A stretch of DNA of 11,427 nucleotides from Asaia bogorensis (GTDB lineage Bacteria; Pseudomonadota; Alphaproteobacteria; Acetobacterales; Acetobacteraceae). Location: positions 1 to 11,427 of the forward strand of contig CAMCHA010000028.1 of assembly GCA_945874515.1 (NCBI GenBank). Reading direction: 5' to 3'. Positions within the stretch are counted from its first letter, which is position 1; each line of letters starts with the position of its first letter. Positions 1 through 7,925 of the stretch are shown piece after piece. The position numbers and the translations under genes were made by a program. The notes beneath the pieces were generated by a model. It searched no databases. It saw only the letters and a program-made list of their open reading frames with translations, and was not told where the DNA came from.

Positions 1-75
1 CACGAAGGCTTTTTCGTCCACGGACCCATCCGCGCGCATGGGCGTGATCAGCGCGACCATGGAACCCTTGAACAT
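1..75 (-). CDS. dapA: 4-hydroxy-tetrahydrodipicolinate synthase, N-terminal fragment (cut by window edge)
   Basis: Twenty-five codons are visible, beginning MFKGSMVALITPMRADGS. This is the characteristic DapA amino terminus (a short lead-in, then a first beta strand ending V-A-L-I-T-P, then D-G-S-V-D). DapA condenses pyruvate with aspartate semialdehyde in the cytoplasm, the first committed step of lysine and diaminopimelate synthesis. The start at 75 is well set: a perfect AGGAGG lies at 84-89 with 8 bases between it and the ATG. The gene follows tpiA on the same strand after a 74-bp gap with no obvious terminator, so read-through from tpiA is possible. Only the first strand of the TIM barrel is visible. 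The catalytic lysine and tyrosine lie outside the window, so the call rests on the N-terminal signature. Related aldolase-family members (NanA, KDPG aldolases) share the fold, but this start is most like DapA. Confidence 0.85.
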   Translation of the reverse strand, partial: MFKGSMVALITPMRADGSVDEKAFV

Positions 76-149
76 GTTGGCATCCTCCTGGATTTTGAAA
101 AACGGAAGTTAGGCGCCGCGGGGCGCCGCGACAAGGCGGGAAGTGGGGC

Positions 150-899
150 CTAGCCCCCCGCCCGCGCGATAGCCAGGAAATCCTCGGCCACCAGGCTGGC
201 ACCGCCCACCAGCGCCCCATCCACATGGGGCAGCGCCAGGATGGCCACGGCATTGCCGGGCTTGACCGAACCGCCATAAAGCAAGCGCAGGCCCGCGCCC
301 TGTCCAGGGAAGGCCTGGGTCAGCTTGGCCCGCATCATGGCATGCATGGCGCTGATATCGGCCTCCGTCGGCGTGCGGCCAGTGCCAATCGCCCAGACGG
401 GTTCATAAGCCACCACGCCGCCGGCGGCGCCAAAGCCATCCGGCAGGCTTTCCGCCATTTGTTCGGCCACCACTTCCTCGGCCCGGCCCAAAAGCCGGTC
501 ATCCTCGGGCTCGCCCACGCAAACCACCGGGATCAGGCCGGCGGCCATTGCGGCTTCGGCCTTGGCGCGGACGCGGTGGCTGGTCTCCCGATACGCCATG
601 CGGCGTTCGGAATGGCCCAGAATAACGTAGGTGGCGCCGGCATCTTTCAGCATGGCGGCTGAGATATCCCCGGTATGGGCGCCCTTGGCGGCCTCATGGC
701 AATCCTGCCCACCCAAAGCGACCACCCCGGCGCAAGCCTGGGTCAGGGGGGCGATCAGCGTGGCGGGGGGGCAGATCAGCACTTCCGCCTTCAGCCCAGC
801 GGCGCCGGCGGCAACGGCCCGGGCCAAAGCTTGGGCCTCGGCGGCCAGCCCATGCATTTTCCAATTGCCGGCGATTAGCGGGCGCACACCGGGGGTCAT
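150..899 (-). CDS. tpiA: Triose-phosphate isomerase
   Basis: This 249-residue protein is the normal length for TpiA, the cytoplasmic enzyme that interconverts dihydroxyacetone phosphate and glyceraldehyde 3-phosphate. The catalytic set is complete: substrate-binding N12 and K14 (GNWKMHG), electrophile H96 (ILGHSERR, 93-100), base E166 (AYEPVWAIGTG, 164-174, leading into flexible loop 6), and phosphate-binding YGGSV (208-212) and VGGAS (231-235). The ATG at 899 has an AGGAGG box at 909-914, nine bases upstream. Nothing is truncated. It is transcribed away from ppiD across a 118-bp intergenic region and towards dapA. In many alphaproteobacteria tpiA is followed by secG; here the next gene is dapA. 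Two short G tracts (G6 and G7, about 746-771 on the plus strand) encode proline codons and do not break the frame. Identity is essentially certain. Confidence 0.98.
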   Translation of the reverse strand: MTPGVRPLIAGNWKMHGLAAEAQALARAVAAGAAGLKAEVLICPPATLIAPLTQACAGVVALGGQDCHEAAKGAHTGDISAAMLKDAGATYVILGHSERRMAYRETSHRVRAKAEAAMAAGLIPVVCVGEPEDDRLLGRAEEVVAEQMAESLPDGFGAAGGVVAYEPVWAIGTGRTPTEADISAMHAMMRAKLTQAFPGQGAGLRLLYGGSVKPGNAVAILALPHVDGALVGGASLVAEDFLAIARAGG

Positions 900-1017
900 G
901 CTGGGGTTCCTCCTGGGCTTGGGGCGTTGCTTTGCCCAGCGTGGCTAGCCGCCGCTTGGGGGCTTGGCAAGCATCGGGACTTTCGCGCGGCGCCGCGTGG
1001 CGGTAATCACCTTTCCC
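900..1017. promoter_or_regulatory. Divergent intergenic region between tpiA and ppiD
   Basis: These 118 bp separate the divergent starts of tpiA (899, minus) and ppiD (1018, plus), so promoters for both transcripts should lie here by position. I cannot name convincing -35/-10 boxes on either strand. The best minus-strand candidate, TTGCCA with a 17-bp spacer and TAGCCA, has a poor -10 element. The tpiA Shine-Dalgarno sequence is at 909-914. A GC palindrome (GCGGCGCCGC, 987-996) lies just upstream of the ppiD start. Promoter presence is inferred from gene layout, not from recognised boxes. Confidence 0.45.
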
Positions 1018-2910
1018 ATGATCACCTTCATGCGTCGCCTGGCCTCTACCTGGGTCGCCAAGGCGCTTTTCGTCCTGCTCGTCCTTTCCTTCGCTGTCTG
1101 GGGGATTGAGGATGTTGTGCGCAAGATCGGCCGCGATACCGCGGTGGCGCAAGTGGGCGGCATGTCCATCGAAGCCGAGGAAGCGCAGATGGCCGCGCGG
1201 CGGGAAATGTCGCGAATCGCGCGCCAGATGGGCAATCGCTTTGAACCGAATGAAGCCATCCGCCGCGCCGTGGCCGTGGGTGCCCTGGAAAACCTGATCG
1301 GCGAACGCGCCATGCTGGCTGAAGCGCAGCGCATGGGCGTGGTGGCGCCGGAAGAAATGGTGCGCGATACGGTCTTCGCCATCCCTGGTCTGCGTACTCC
1401 GGATGGGCGGTTTTCGCGAGAGATTTTGGCGCAGGTGTTGCGCAGCAATGAATTGACCGAACCGCAATTCCTGTCGCTGATCCGGGGCGATTTGCTGCGC
1501 CAGCAATTGCTGGGTGCGGTGCGTGCGGGTGCCGCCGCGCCGGATGCCATGACCGCGCCGCTATTGGTTTGGCAGACGGAACGGCGCATCGCGGATGTGG
1601 TGCTGCTGCCCTTCTCAGCCGCGCCGGAACCGGAAGCACCGACGGAAGCGCAATTGCAGCGCTTTCTGGAAAACAACCCGCAGCGTTTTTCCACGCCGGA
1701 GTTTCGCCAGATCAGCATCGCGGTGCTGTCGGCGGAAACGCTGGCGAATGAGATCGCCGTTTCGGAAGATGACATCAAGCAAGCTTTTGATGCCCGCCAC
1801 GGTCAGTATGACAGGCCAGAGCGCCGCCAGATTCGCCAGGTGGTGCTGGCCGAAGAAGCCCGTGCACGGGAAATCTCGCAGCTTTGGCAATCGGGCGCTG
1901 ATTGGGAAACCGTGGAAGCCGCCGCGACTGCCGCGGGCGGTCAGGCCATGGCGCTGCCGATGGGTGACAAGGCAAGCCTGCCCATTCCTGCCCTGGCGGA
2001 TGCTGCTTTCGCAGCACTCCCGCAAAGCGTGACAGACCCGGTGCAAAGCCCCTTTGGCTGGCATGTGATTGGCATTGAAGCGGTGGAAGCCGCGCAGATT
2101 TTCACGCTGGACCAACTGCGCGATCAATTGCGGCGCGATATCGCGAAGGACCGCGCGCTGGATCTGGCTTATGAGCGTGGCAATAAGGTGGAAGATGCGC
2201 TGGCGGGGGGCATGACGCTCGCCGAAGCTGCGCCGCGTTTTGGGCTGGTGTTGGTGAATGCGACGCTCGATCCTGGTGGGCGGAGCCCTGCCAATGAAGC
2301 AGTGGCGCTGCCGGTGGCGGTTGACCAGCGCAATGCCGTGCTACGCGCGATTTTCACGCAGGATCAGGGCGCGGCGCCGCGCTTGCAGGAATTCGGCGAT
2401 GCTTTTGTCGCAATTGAGATTAGCGGCATCACGCCATCGCAGCTGCGCCCCTTTGCCGAGGTTGAACAGGACCTCCGCCGTGCGGTGATTGCCGATGCGC
2501 GCCGGCGCTTCACGGAAACGCGTGCGGCGGGGCTTTTGGCGGCGCCGCGTGGCGGCAAGACTTTGGTGGAAGCCGCGCAGGAATTGGGCCTGGTCAGCAC
2601 GCGCACTGCGCCTTTCGGGCGTGATCCCGCGCAGGGCAGCCCGGTGCCGGCGGAATTGCTGCCGCCCTTGTTTGAAGCCAAGCGCGGCGAAGCCACCATG
2701 GCGGAAATCCGCGGTGGTTTTGCCGTGGCCTCGGTCGCCGATATTCTGCGGCTTGATCCGGCGAGCGATCCGCTCGGCATGGGCCGTGTGCGCGTTGAAA
2801 TCGAACAGGCCGTGGGCGATGATCTGGAACAGCAATTCCAGGCGGCATTGCGCGCGCGGGCCAATGTGCGCATCAATGAACGCGTGCTGGAACAGGTGAC
2901 AGGCCGATGA
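1018..2910 (+). CDS. ppiD: Membrane-anchored SurA/PpiD-type peptidylprolyl isomerase (periplasmic folding chaperone)
   Basis: This 630-residue protein has a short basic N-terminus, one hydrophobic segment at about residues 13-31 (a signal anchor), then a long periplasmic region. That matches PpiD, the inner-membrane chaperone near the Sec translocon that helps newly exported proteins fold. A SurA_N-like helical region covers roughly 35-170 and a parvulin-type domain about 266-357, ending in the family signature DPVQSPFGWHVIGIE (340-354). The usual first-strand histidine of parvulins (ARHIL) is not present; the matching stretch reads RQIRQVVL. The second conserved histidine (H349) is kept. Isomerase activity is therefore doubtful and chaperone function more likely. 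The ATG at 1018 is preferred over a TTG at 964 because family members begin just before the R-R-L-A-S-T-W lead-in; no strong ribosome-binding site is visible. The stop overlaps the trpE start (ATGA). This neighbour pair is common in alphaproteobacteria. Confidence 0.9.
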   Translation: MITFMRRLASTWVAKALFVLLVLSFAVWGIEDVVRKIGRDTAVAQVGGMSIEAEEAQMAARREMSRIARQMGNRFEPNEAIRRAVAVGALENLIGERAMLAEAQRMGVVAPEEMVRDTVFAIPGLRTPDGRFSREILAQVLRSNELTEPQFLSLIRGDLLRQQLLGAVRAGAAAPDAMTAPLLVWQTERRIADVVLLPFSAAPEPEAPTEAQLQRFLENNPQRFSTPEFRQISIAVLSAETLANEIAVSEDDIKQAFDARHGQYDRPERRQIRQVVLAEEARAREISQLWQSGADWETVEAAATAAGGQAMALPMGDKASLPIPALADAAFAALPQSVTDPVQSPFGWHVIGIEAVEAAQIFTLDQLRDQLRRDIAKDRALDLAYERGNKVEDALAGGMTLAEAAPRFGLVLVNATLDPGGRSPANEAVALPVAVDQRNAVLRAIFTQDQGAAPRLQEFGDAFVAIEISGITPSQLRPFAEVEQDLRRAVIADARRRFTETRAAGLLAAPRGGKTLVEAAQELGLVSTRTAPFGRDPAQGSPVPAELLPPLFEAKRGEATMAEIRGGFAVASVADILRLDPASDPLGMGRVRVEIEQAVGDDLEQQFQAALRARANVRINERVLEQVTGR

Positions 2911-4406
2911 ACGGAGGCGGTTTCGCAGCGTTTCGCGCGGCGCTGGAAGCGGGACGGGGGCAAATCCTGGTTCGTGAACGCGTCGCTGATCTGGAGACAC
3001 CTGTCGGCGCCTTCCTGAAACTGACGGGCGGCGCGCAGGCCAATGCGTTTTTGCTGGAAAGCATTGAAGGTGGTGCCGCGCGTGGCCGCTATTCCGCGAT
3101 TGGCATGGCGCCGGACCTCATCTGGCGTTGCCGCAATGGCAAGGCGGAACTCAATCGCCATGCGCTATCTGCACCGCATGCTTTCGTGCCGGAAACGGCA
3201 CCCGCCTTGGATAGCCTGCGCGCCATTATCAATGAATGTCGCATGGTGGTGCCCGCGAATTTGCCGCCGATTGCAGCGGGGCTTTTCGGCTATCTGGGTT
3301 ACGATCTGGTGCGGCTGATCGAAAAGCTCCCCTCCACCAAGCCCGATGTGCTTGGCATTCCCGATGCGGTGATGACGCGCCCGACATTGATGGCCGTGTT
3401 TGACCATGTGCGCGATACGCTGCTGCTTTGTGCACCGGTCTGGCCAGGGACCGATCCGCAAACCGCCTGGGAAGCGGCGAATGCCAGGTTGGATGAGGCG
3501 GAAGCAGCGCTCGATCGCCCCGTGCCGCGCCCCGCACCGCCCGCCGATCTGCCCGCTTTGCCGCAGCCCGACAGCAATTTCACCGAAGCCGGCTATATCG
3601 CGGCGGTGGAGCGCGCGAAGGATTATATCCGCGCGGGGGATTGCTTTCAGATTGTGCCGGCGCAGCGTTTTTCCGCACCCTTCGCGCTGCCGCCGTTTGC
3701 GCTGTATCGCGCGCTACGCCGGATCAACCCAGCGCCCTTCCTGTTCTTTTGTGACTTTGGCGGTTTCGCTGCGGTGGGCGCCAGCCCGGAAATCCTGGTC
3801 CGTGCGCGCGATGGCGTTGTCACGGTGCGCCCACTCGCCGGCACGCGCCGGCGCGGCGCCACGCCGGAAGAAGATCGCGCGCTTGAAGTGGAATTGCTGG
3901 CCGATCCGAAGGAACGGGCTGAGCATCTGATGCTGCTCGATCTCGGGCGCAATGATGTGGGGCGCGTTTCGGAAATTGGCTCCGTAAAGGTCACCGCGCA
4001 ATTCCAGGTGGAACGGTATTCGCAGGTCATGCATATCGGCTCAGAAGTGCAGGGGCGCTTGCGCGCGGGGCTGGATGCTTTGGATGCCTATTGCGCTGGC
4101 TTCCCGGCAGGCACGCTGACGGGCGCACCAAAAATTCGTGCGATGGAAATCATCGAGGAATTGGAACCTTCGCGGCGTGGTCTTTACGCGGGTGGCGTTG
4201 GCTATTTTGGCGCTGATGGCGGCATGGATACCTGCATCGCGCTGCGTACCGCATTGGTGAAAGATGGCGTGATGTATGTGCAGGCCGGCGCTGGCGTGGT
4301 GGCCGATAGCGACCCCAAGGCGGAATATGAAGAAACGCGCCAGAAGGCGCGCGCCCTGTTTCGCGCGGCGGAGGAAGCGGTGCGCTTCGCGTCAGGCCGG
4401 CGGTAG
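2907..4406 (+). CDS. trpE: Anthranilate synthase component I
   Basis: This 499-residue cytoplasmic protein is the normal length for TrpE. With the glutamine amidotransferase TrpG it converts chorismate to anthranilate, the first step of tryptophan synthesis. The N-terminal Trp-binding domain has LLES at 49-52, the motif that holds the feedback-inhibitor site in enteric enzymes, so allosteric inhibition by tryptophan is likely. The chorismate-binding domain fills about 225-490: AGDCFQIVPAQRFS (243-256), VGASPEIL (290-297), PLAGTRRRG (309-317), EHLMLLDLGRNDVG (339-352), PAGTLTGAPK (400-409) and QAGAGVVADS (459-468). Alanine at 311, where PabB has the lysine nucleophile, argues for TrpE over aminodeoxychorismate synthase. 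The start overlaps the ppiD stop by ATGA and has only weak Shine-Dalgarno pairing, so translational coupling is likely. No trpG follows; the next gene is a glycosyltransferase, so TrpG must be encoded elsewhere. Confidence 0.97.
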   Translation: MNGGGFAAFRAALEAGRGQILVRERVADLETPVGAFLKLTGGAQANAFLLESIEGGAARGRYSAIGMAPDLIWRCRNGKAELNRHALSAPHAFVPETAPALDSLRAIINECRMVVPANLPPIAAGLFGYLGYDLVRLIEKLPSTKPDVLGIPDAVMTRPTLMAVFDHVRDTLLLCAPVWPGTDPQTAWEAANARLDEAEAALDRPVPRPAPPADLPALPQPDSNFTEAGYIAAVERAKDYIRAGDCFQIVPAQRFSAPFALPPFALYRALRRINPAPFLFFCDFGGFAAVGASPEILVRARDGVVTVRPLAGTRRRGATPEEDRALEVELLADPKERAEHLMLLDLGRNDVGRVSEIGSVKVTAQFQVERYSQVMHIGSEVQGRLRAGLDALDAYCAGFPAGTLTGAPKIRAMEIIEELEPSRRGLYAGGVGYFGADGGMDTCIALRTALVKDGVMYVQAGAGVVADSDPKAEYEETRQKARALFRAAEEAVRFASGRR

Positions 4407-4416
4407 AAACTAGGCC

Positions 4417-5511
4417 ATGGCGGAAGGCCCCGATATCTCGCCCATCCTCAATCTGCTTGAGGATGCGCGCGATGCCGGGCGCTGCGCGGAAGCCGCCACA
4501 GCCTTGCGCGTTTTATCGCAGCTTCAGCCGGAAAACCTGCATGTAAAGGCCGCACTCGCGCGCGCGCTGTTTGGCGCTGGGCTTTGGCAGGAAGCCTGGG
4601 ATGCTTACGAAGTGCGCTTTGATCTGATGCCTGAGGTCTTCACCAAGGTCACCCGCCCCGGTCCGAATGGACCGGAACCCATGCCGATGTGGCGTGGCGG
4701 GGCTTTGCCGGAATCACTGTTGGTGATGGGCGAACAGGGGCTTGGCGATACCATCCAATTTGCGCGCTTCCTGCCCTTGCTGCGCGCGCGCGGTGTGCGC
4801 GTGCATGCGGTGCTTGACCCGCGCGTGATGAAATTGCTCGCCCCCGTGCTGGAAGGGATTGATGCGCGCCCAGGTGATGCGGCGGGCAGGGTGCAGGGCG
4901 TTAAATCCTGGCTGCCTTTGCTCAATCTGCCGCGTGCGCTTGGGCTGCGCCCGCAGCAATATCAGGGGCGCATTCCCTATCTGGCGGCGGAACCTGAACG
5001 TGTGGCGCATTGGCGCCAGCGCATCGGCAATCAGGGCTATCGCATCGGCATTGTCTGGCAGGGCAACCCCAAGGCGCCGGTGGATCGCAATCGGTCCGTG
5101 CCTCTTGCCGTCTTCGCACCCATCGCAGCGCTGGGTGGCGCGCGGCTTTTCGCCCTGCAAAAGGGGCAGGGTGAGGATACCGAAGCGCCCTTCGCGCTGG
5201 AACGCCTGGGCGCAGAGATGGATAACAGCCCGGATTGGTTCCTGGATACCGCTGCGGCCATCATGGCACTTGATTTGGTGGTGACGGTGGACACGGCTGT
5301 GCTGCATCTGGCCGGCGCGCTCGGGCGGCCAGCGCTGATGCTGACCCATGGGCGCAATTCCGATTGGCGCTGGCAACAGGGGCGGGAAGATACGCTCTGG
5401 TATCCTTCCGTCCGGCTGGTGCGCTGCCCGGATGGCAATGCGGATTGGCGCGGTGCGGTGGCGCGCGCGGCCTTTATGATCCGCACCGGCAATATCCCCC
5501 CCGCCGCATGA
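4417..5511 (+). CDS. TPR domain plus GT9-like (heptosyltransferase-fold) glycosyltransferase
   Basis: This 364-residue protein has about 70 residues of TPR-like helices (including AALARALFGAGLWQEAWDAY, 45-64), then a GT-B region related to ADP-heptose:LPS heptosyltransferases. Hallmarks are VMGEQGLGDTIQFAR (103-117), GIVWQGNP (211-218) with the following D-R-N-R-S (223-227), FALQKG (245-250), a nucleotide-binding stretch VVTVDTAVLHLAGALG (288-303), and the tail motifs DWRW (316-319), REDTLWYP (323-330). Proteins of this design are widespread in alphaproteobacteria and are thought to glycosylate surface polymers or proteins. The donor and acceptor cannot be read from sequence. No signal peptide is visible, so it should be cytoplasmic. 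It starts 10 bp after the trpE stop with a weak ribosome-binding site. Its own TGA overlaps the next start (ATGA), placing it in the ppiD-trpE operon without an evident link to tryptophan. Confidence 0.82.
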   Translation: MAEGPDISPILNLLEDARDAGRCAEAATALRVLSQLQPENLHVKAALARALFGAGLWQEAWDAYEVRFDLMPEVFTKVTRPGPNGPEPMPMWRGGALPESLLVMGEQGLGDTIQFARFLPLLRARGVRVHAVLDPRVMKLLAPVLEGIDARPGDAAGRVQGVKSWLPLLNLPRALGLRPQQYQGRIPYLAAEPERVAHWRQRIGNQGYRIGIVWQGNPKAPVDRNRSVPLAVFAPIAALGGARLFALQKGQGEDTEAPFALERLGAEMDNSPDWFLDTAAAIMALDLVVTVDTAVLHLAGALGRPALMLTHGRNSDWRWQQGREDTLWYPSVRLVRCPDGNADWRGAVARAAFMIRTGNIPPAA

Positions 5512-7907
5512 AACGCCGCCACCCACGCCGCCGGGGTTTTGGGTTTTGGGCGAAGCGGTTTGGCGTTTTCCTGACAGCGATGATCCTGCTGCTGCTGGGC
5601 GGCATTGCCGGCGCGCTGTGGTGGAGCCTGCCCGCGCGCAATTCTGAACTGTCGCTGGCAGGGCTTGCCGCGCCAGTTTCCATTACGCTCGATACACGCG
5701 GCATTCCGCATATTGAGGCGACGACAGAAGCAGATGCCTGGGCAGCGCTGGGTTTTTTGCATGCGCGCGACCGGATGTTTCAGATGGAACTGATGCGCCG
5801 TGGCGCGCGCGGGCAAAATGCGTCGCTGGCTGGGCCGGCGACGCTGCGCCTTGATCGCTTCATGCGGTTGTTGCGGCTGGAAAAACGCGCGGCGGCGGAT
5901 TTGGCGGCGCTTGATGCAGAAACACGTGCCATGCTGGATGCCTATGCGCGTGGGGTGAATGCCTGGATCGCATCACGCGGGCGCTTTGCCGCGCCGGAAT
6001 TCATCGCGCTCGGTGCGCCGGAACCTTGGCAGCCGGTGGATAGCCTGCTTTGGGGCAAGATCATGGGGCTTTGGCTCGGCGGCAATTGGCGCATGGAATT
6101 GGAACGCGCGCGACTGGCAGAGCGGCTTTCGCCCGAACAGCTTGGCGATTTATGGCCGGAAGATACAACAGCAGGCCGCCCCGATGAACCGCTGATGCAG
6201 ACAGAAGCAAAGGAAAGCGGTGCGCTGCATGGACCGGGTTTGAATGGCGCGGCATTGGCCGCACTTGCCCAGCACCTCCCGCGCTTTCCGGAAGATGCGC
6301 CTTTGCCGGAGATTGCCTCCAACGCCTGGGCTGTCGGAGCGGGGCGGAGTGCGTCCGGTGCGCCCTTGCTCGCTTCCGATCCGCATCTTTTGCATAGCGC
6401 GCCCATTCTTTGGTATCTGGCGCGGATTAGCTTGCCGGATGGGCGCATGCTGATGGGTGCGACCGCACCTGGCGTGCCGGGGATTGTGATTGGTCGGAAT
6501 GAAAGCCTGGCCTGGGGCTTCACCACCACGCATGCGGATACGCAGGATATCTTCATCGAAAAACTGACCGATGACGGGCGCTATGAAACGCCCGATGGCG
6601 CGCGTGATTTCATGTGGCATGAAACGCAGATTGCCGTGCGCGGTGCGGCGCCGGTCGCTTTCCGCTTTCGCGAATCCCGCCATGGGCCGGTGCTTTCCGA
6701 TCTTGATCCAAGTTTTGCGGGCAAGGCGGGCACGGTGCTGGCGCTCGCCATGGCAAGCCTTTCAGCGGGCGAAACTTCAGCGCGCGGCTTGTTGCGCTTG
6801 AACGGCGCGCGCGACATCAAGGAAGCCCGCGCGGCGGCGGAGGATATCACGAGCCCAGTGCAGAATCTGATGCTGGCGGATCGTGCGGGCGGGATTGCCA
6901 TGCTCATCGTGGGGCGCGTGCCGCAGCGCCGTGGTGGCGATGGCGCGCTGCCGCGCCCGGGCTGGGATGGCGCGGCAGGTTGGGATGGGTTTCTGCCTTT
7001 TGACGCCAAGCCGCATGTCGAAAACCCAGCAAGCGACGTGATTGTGAACGCGAATAACCGCGTGGCGCCGGCGGACCACCCGGCCTTTCTCAGCCGTGAC
7101 TGGCATGGGGATTGGCGCTTCCGGCGCATCGGTGCCGGCTTGGCCGCGCAGCCTCAACACACGCCGGCGGATTTCGCGGCCTTGCAGATGGATCGCTTCA
7201 GCCTTTTCGCGGCGGAAGCGCTGCCAGCCTTTCGCGCCCTGCCGCCCATGGAAGGCGCGGCGGGGGCTGCGCTTGCCCAGCTGCAAGCCTGGGATGGGGA
7301 AATGGCGGCGACGCGGCCAGAACCGCTGATCTTCCACGCGACCATGCGCGGTTTTGGCCAGGCGCTGCTGAAGCGCGCGGCCATCCCGCCTGATGGCTTT
7401 ACGCCATCCCCCGAATTCCTGCGGCCCCTGCTGCACGGGGGCGATGCGGCCACCCGCTGGTGCGGGGAAGGGGGCTGCGCGCCCTTGCTGGCGGCGGCCT
7501 TGGCTGAAGCCGTGGCAGCACTGGCGCCTCAGCATGGCGCCGATCCGCGCCAATGGCGCTGGGGCGCGGCCCATGTCGCGCAATTCGACCACGCCATTCT
7601 GCGCTTCATCCCCTATCTGCGCCATTGGCTGGGCCTGCGCGCCGCGCCAGGCGGGGATGGCGAAACCGTGGCGCGCGCCGCCTTCCGGGGCTCGGGCTTT
7701 ACTGCGGTGAATGGCGCGGGCTTTCGCGGCGTGATGGATTTGGCCGCACCCGATGGCGCCTTTGCCGTGATAGCGACCGGCCAATCCGGCCACCCCTTCA
7801 GCCGGCATTGGGGCGATATGCTGCCGCTTTGGCGCGATGGCGCGCTTTTGCCGCTGGCTGCCCCGCGCGAAGTGACCGGGCGCATCCGCCTAAACCCCGC
7901 GCCATAG
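5508..7907 (+). CDS. Penicillin-acylase-family Ntn hydrolase, membrane-anchored
   Basis: This 799-residue protein belongs to the penicillin amidase (S45) family. These enzymes are made as one chain, cut themselves into alpha and beta subunits, and hydrolyse amide bonds of acylated compounds such as beta-lactams or acyl-homoserine lactones. A basic N-terminus and one hydrophobic stretch (about 18-39) indicate an anchor or uncleaved signal, so the enzyme domain is probably periplasmic. The alpha-subunit signature spans 64-102 (RGIPHIE, then GFLHARDRMFQME). The predicted cut lies between A270 and S271: in EIASNAWAVGAGRSASG, S271 is the expected nucleophile. It is followed by APLLASDPHL and, later, VNANNRVAP (from 513), where an oxyanion-hole asparagine is usually found. 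The start is taken at 5508 because it overlaps the previous stop by ATGA and fits the signal anchor. No Shine-Dalgarno sequence precedes it, so re-initiation is likely. The true substrate cannot be inferred. Confidence 0.9.
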   Translation: MKRRHPRRRGFGFWAKRFGVFLTAMILLLLGGIAGALWWSLPARNSELSLAGLAAPVSITLDTRGIPHIEATTEADAWAALGFLHARDRMFQMELMRRGARGQNASLAGPATLRLDRFMRLLRLEKRAAADLAALDAETRAMLDAYARGVNAWIASRGRFAAPEFIALGAPEPWQPVDSLLWGKIMGLWLGGNWRMELERARLAERLSPEQLGDLWPEDTTAGRPDEPLMQTEAKESGALHGPGLNGAALAALAQHLPRFPEDAPLPEIASNAWAVGAGRSASGAPLLASDPHLLHSAPILWYLARISLPDGRMLMGATAPGVPGIVIGRNESLAWGFTTTHADTQDIFIEKLTDDGRYETPDGARDFMWHETQIAVRGAAPVAFRFRESRHGPVLSDLDPSFAGKAGTVLALAMASLSAGETSARGLLRLNGARDIKEARAAAEDITSPVQNLMLADRAGGIAMLIVGRVPQRRGGDGALPRPGWDGAAGWDGFLPFDAKPHVENPASDVIVNANNRVAPADHPAFLSRDWHGDWRFRRIGAGLAAQPQHTPADFAALQMDRFSLFAAEALPAFRALPPMEGAAGAALAQLQAWDGEMAATRPEPLIFHATMRGFGQALLKRAAIPPDGFTPSPEFLRPLLHGGDAATRWCGEGGCAPLLAAALAEAVAALAPQHGADPRQWRWGAAHVAQFDHAILRFIPYLRHWLGLRAAPGGDGETVARAAFRGSGFTAVNGAGFRGVMDLAAPDGAFAVIATGQSGHPFSRHWGDMLPLWRDGALLPLAAPREVTGRIRLNPAP

Positions 7908-7925
7908 GGAGCGTATGAAAGGTAG

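Noticed and set aside
145..157. GGGGC-cta-GCCCC inverted repeat at the tpiA stop as a terminator
   Set aside because: The loop is only 3 bases, the element overlaps the coding end, and no U-tract follows in either direction.
746..771. G6 and G7 tracts as possible phase-variation sites
   Set aside because: They encode proline codons inside an essential, intact tpiA; no contingency function makes sense, and such runs are common at this GC content.
964..1017. An N-terminal extension of ppiD starting at a TTG (964)
   Set aside because: The added 18 residues are basic and unlike PpiD starts; the hydrophobic anchor fits an ATG at 1018, and no ribosome-binding site favours 964.
945..1778. Long minus-strand open frame opposite ppiD
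   Set aside because: It is Ser/Arg-rich with no domain, typical of the antisense of GC-rich coding sequence, and conflicts with a clear ppiD gene.
2907..4406. Reading the gene as pabB (aminodeoxychorismate synthase)
   Set aside because: Alanine 311 in PLAGT replaces the lysine expected in PabB, and the N-terminal LLES motif plus length fit TrpE.
5364..5507. 48-codon upstream extension of the acylase
   Set aside because: It overlaps the glycosyltransferase coding sequence in another frame and would bury the signal anchor; ATGA coupling at 5508 explains the start.
6777..7808. 343-codon minus-strand open frame opposite the acylase
   Set aside because: Composition (Arg, Gln, His, Gly rich) is that of a frame shadow; the plus-strand acylase has full family motifs through this span.
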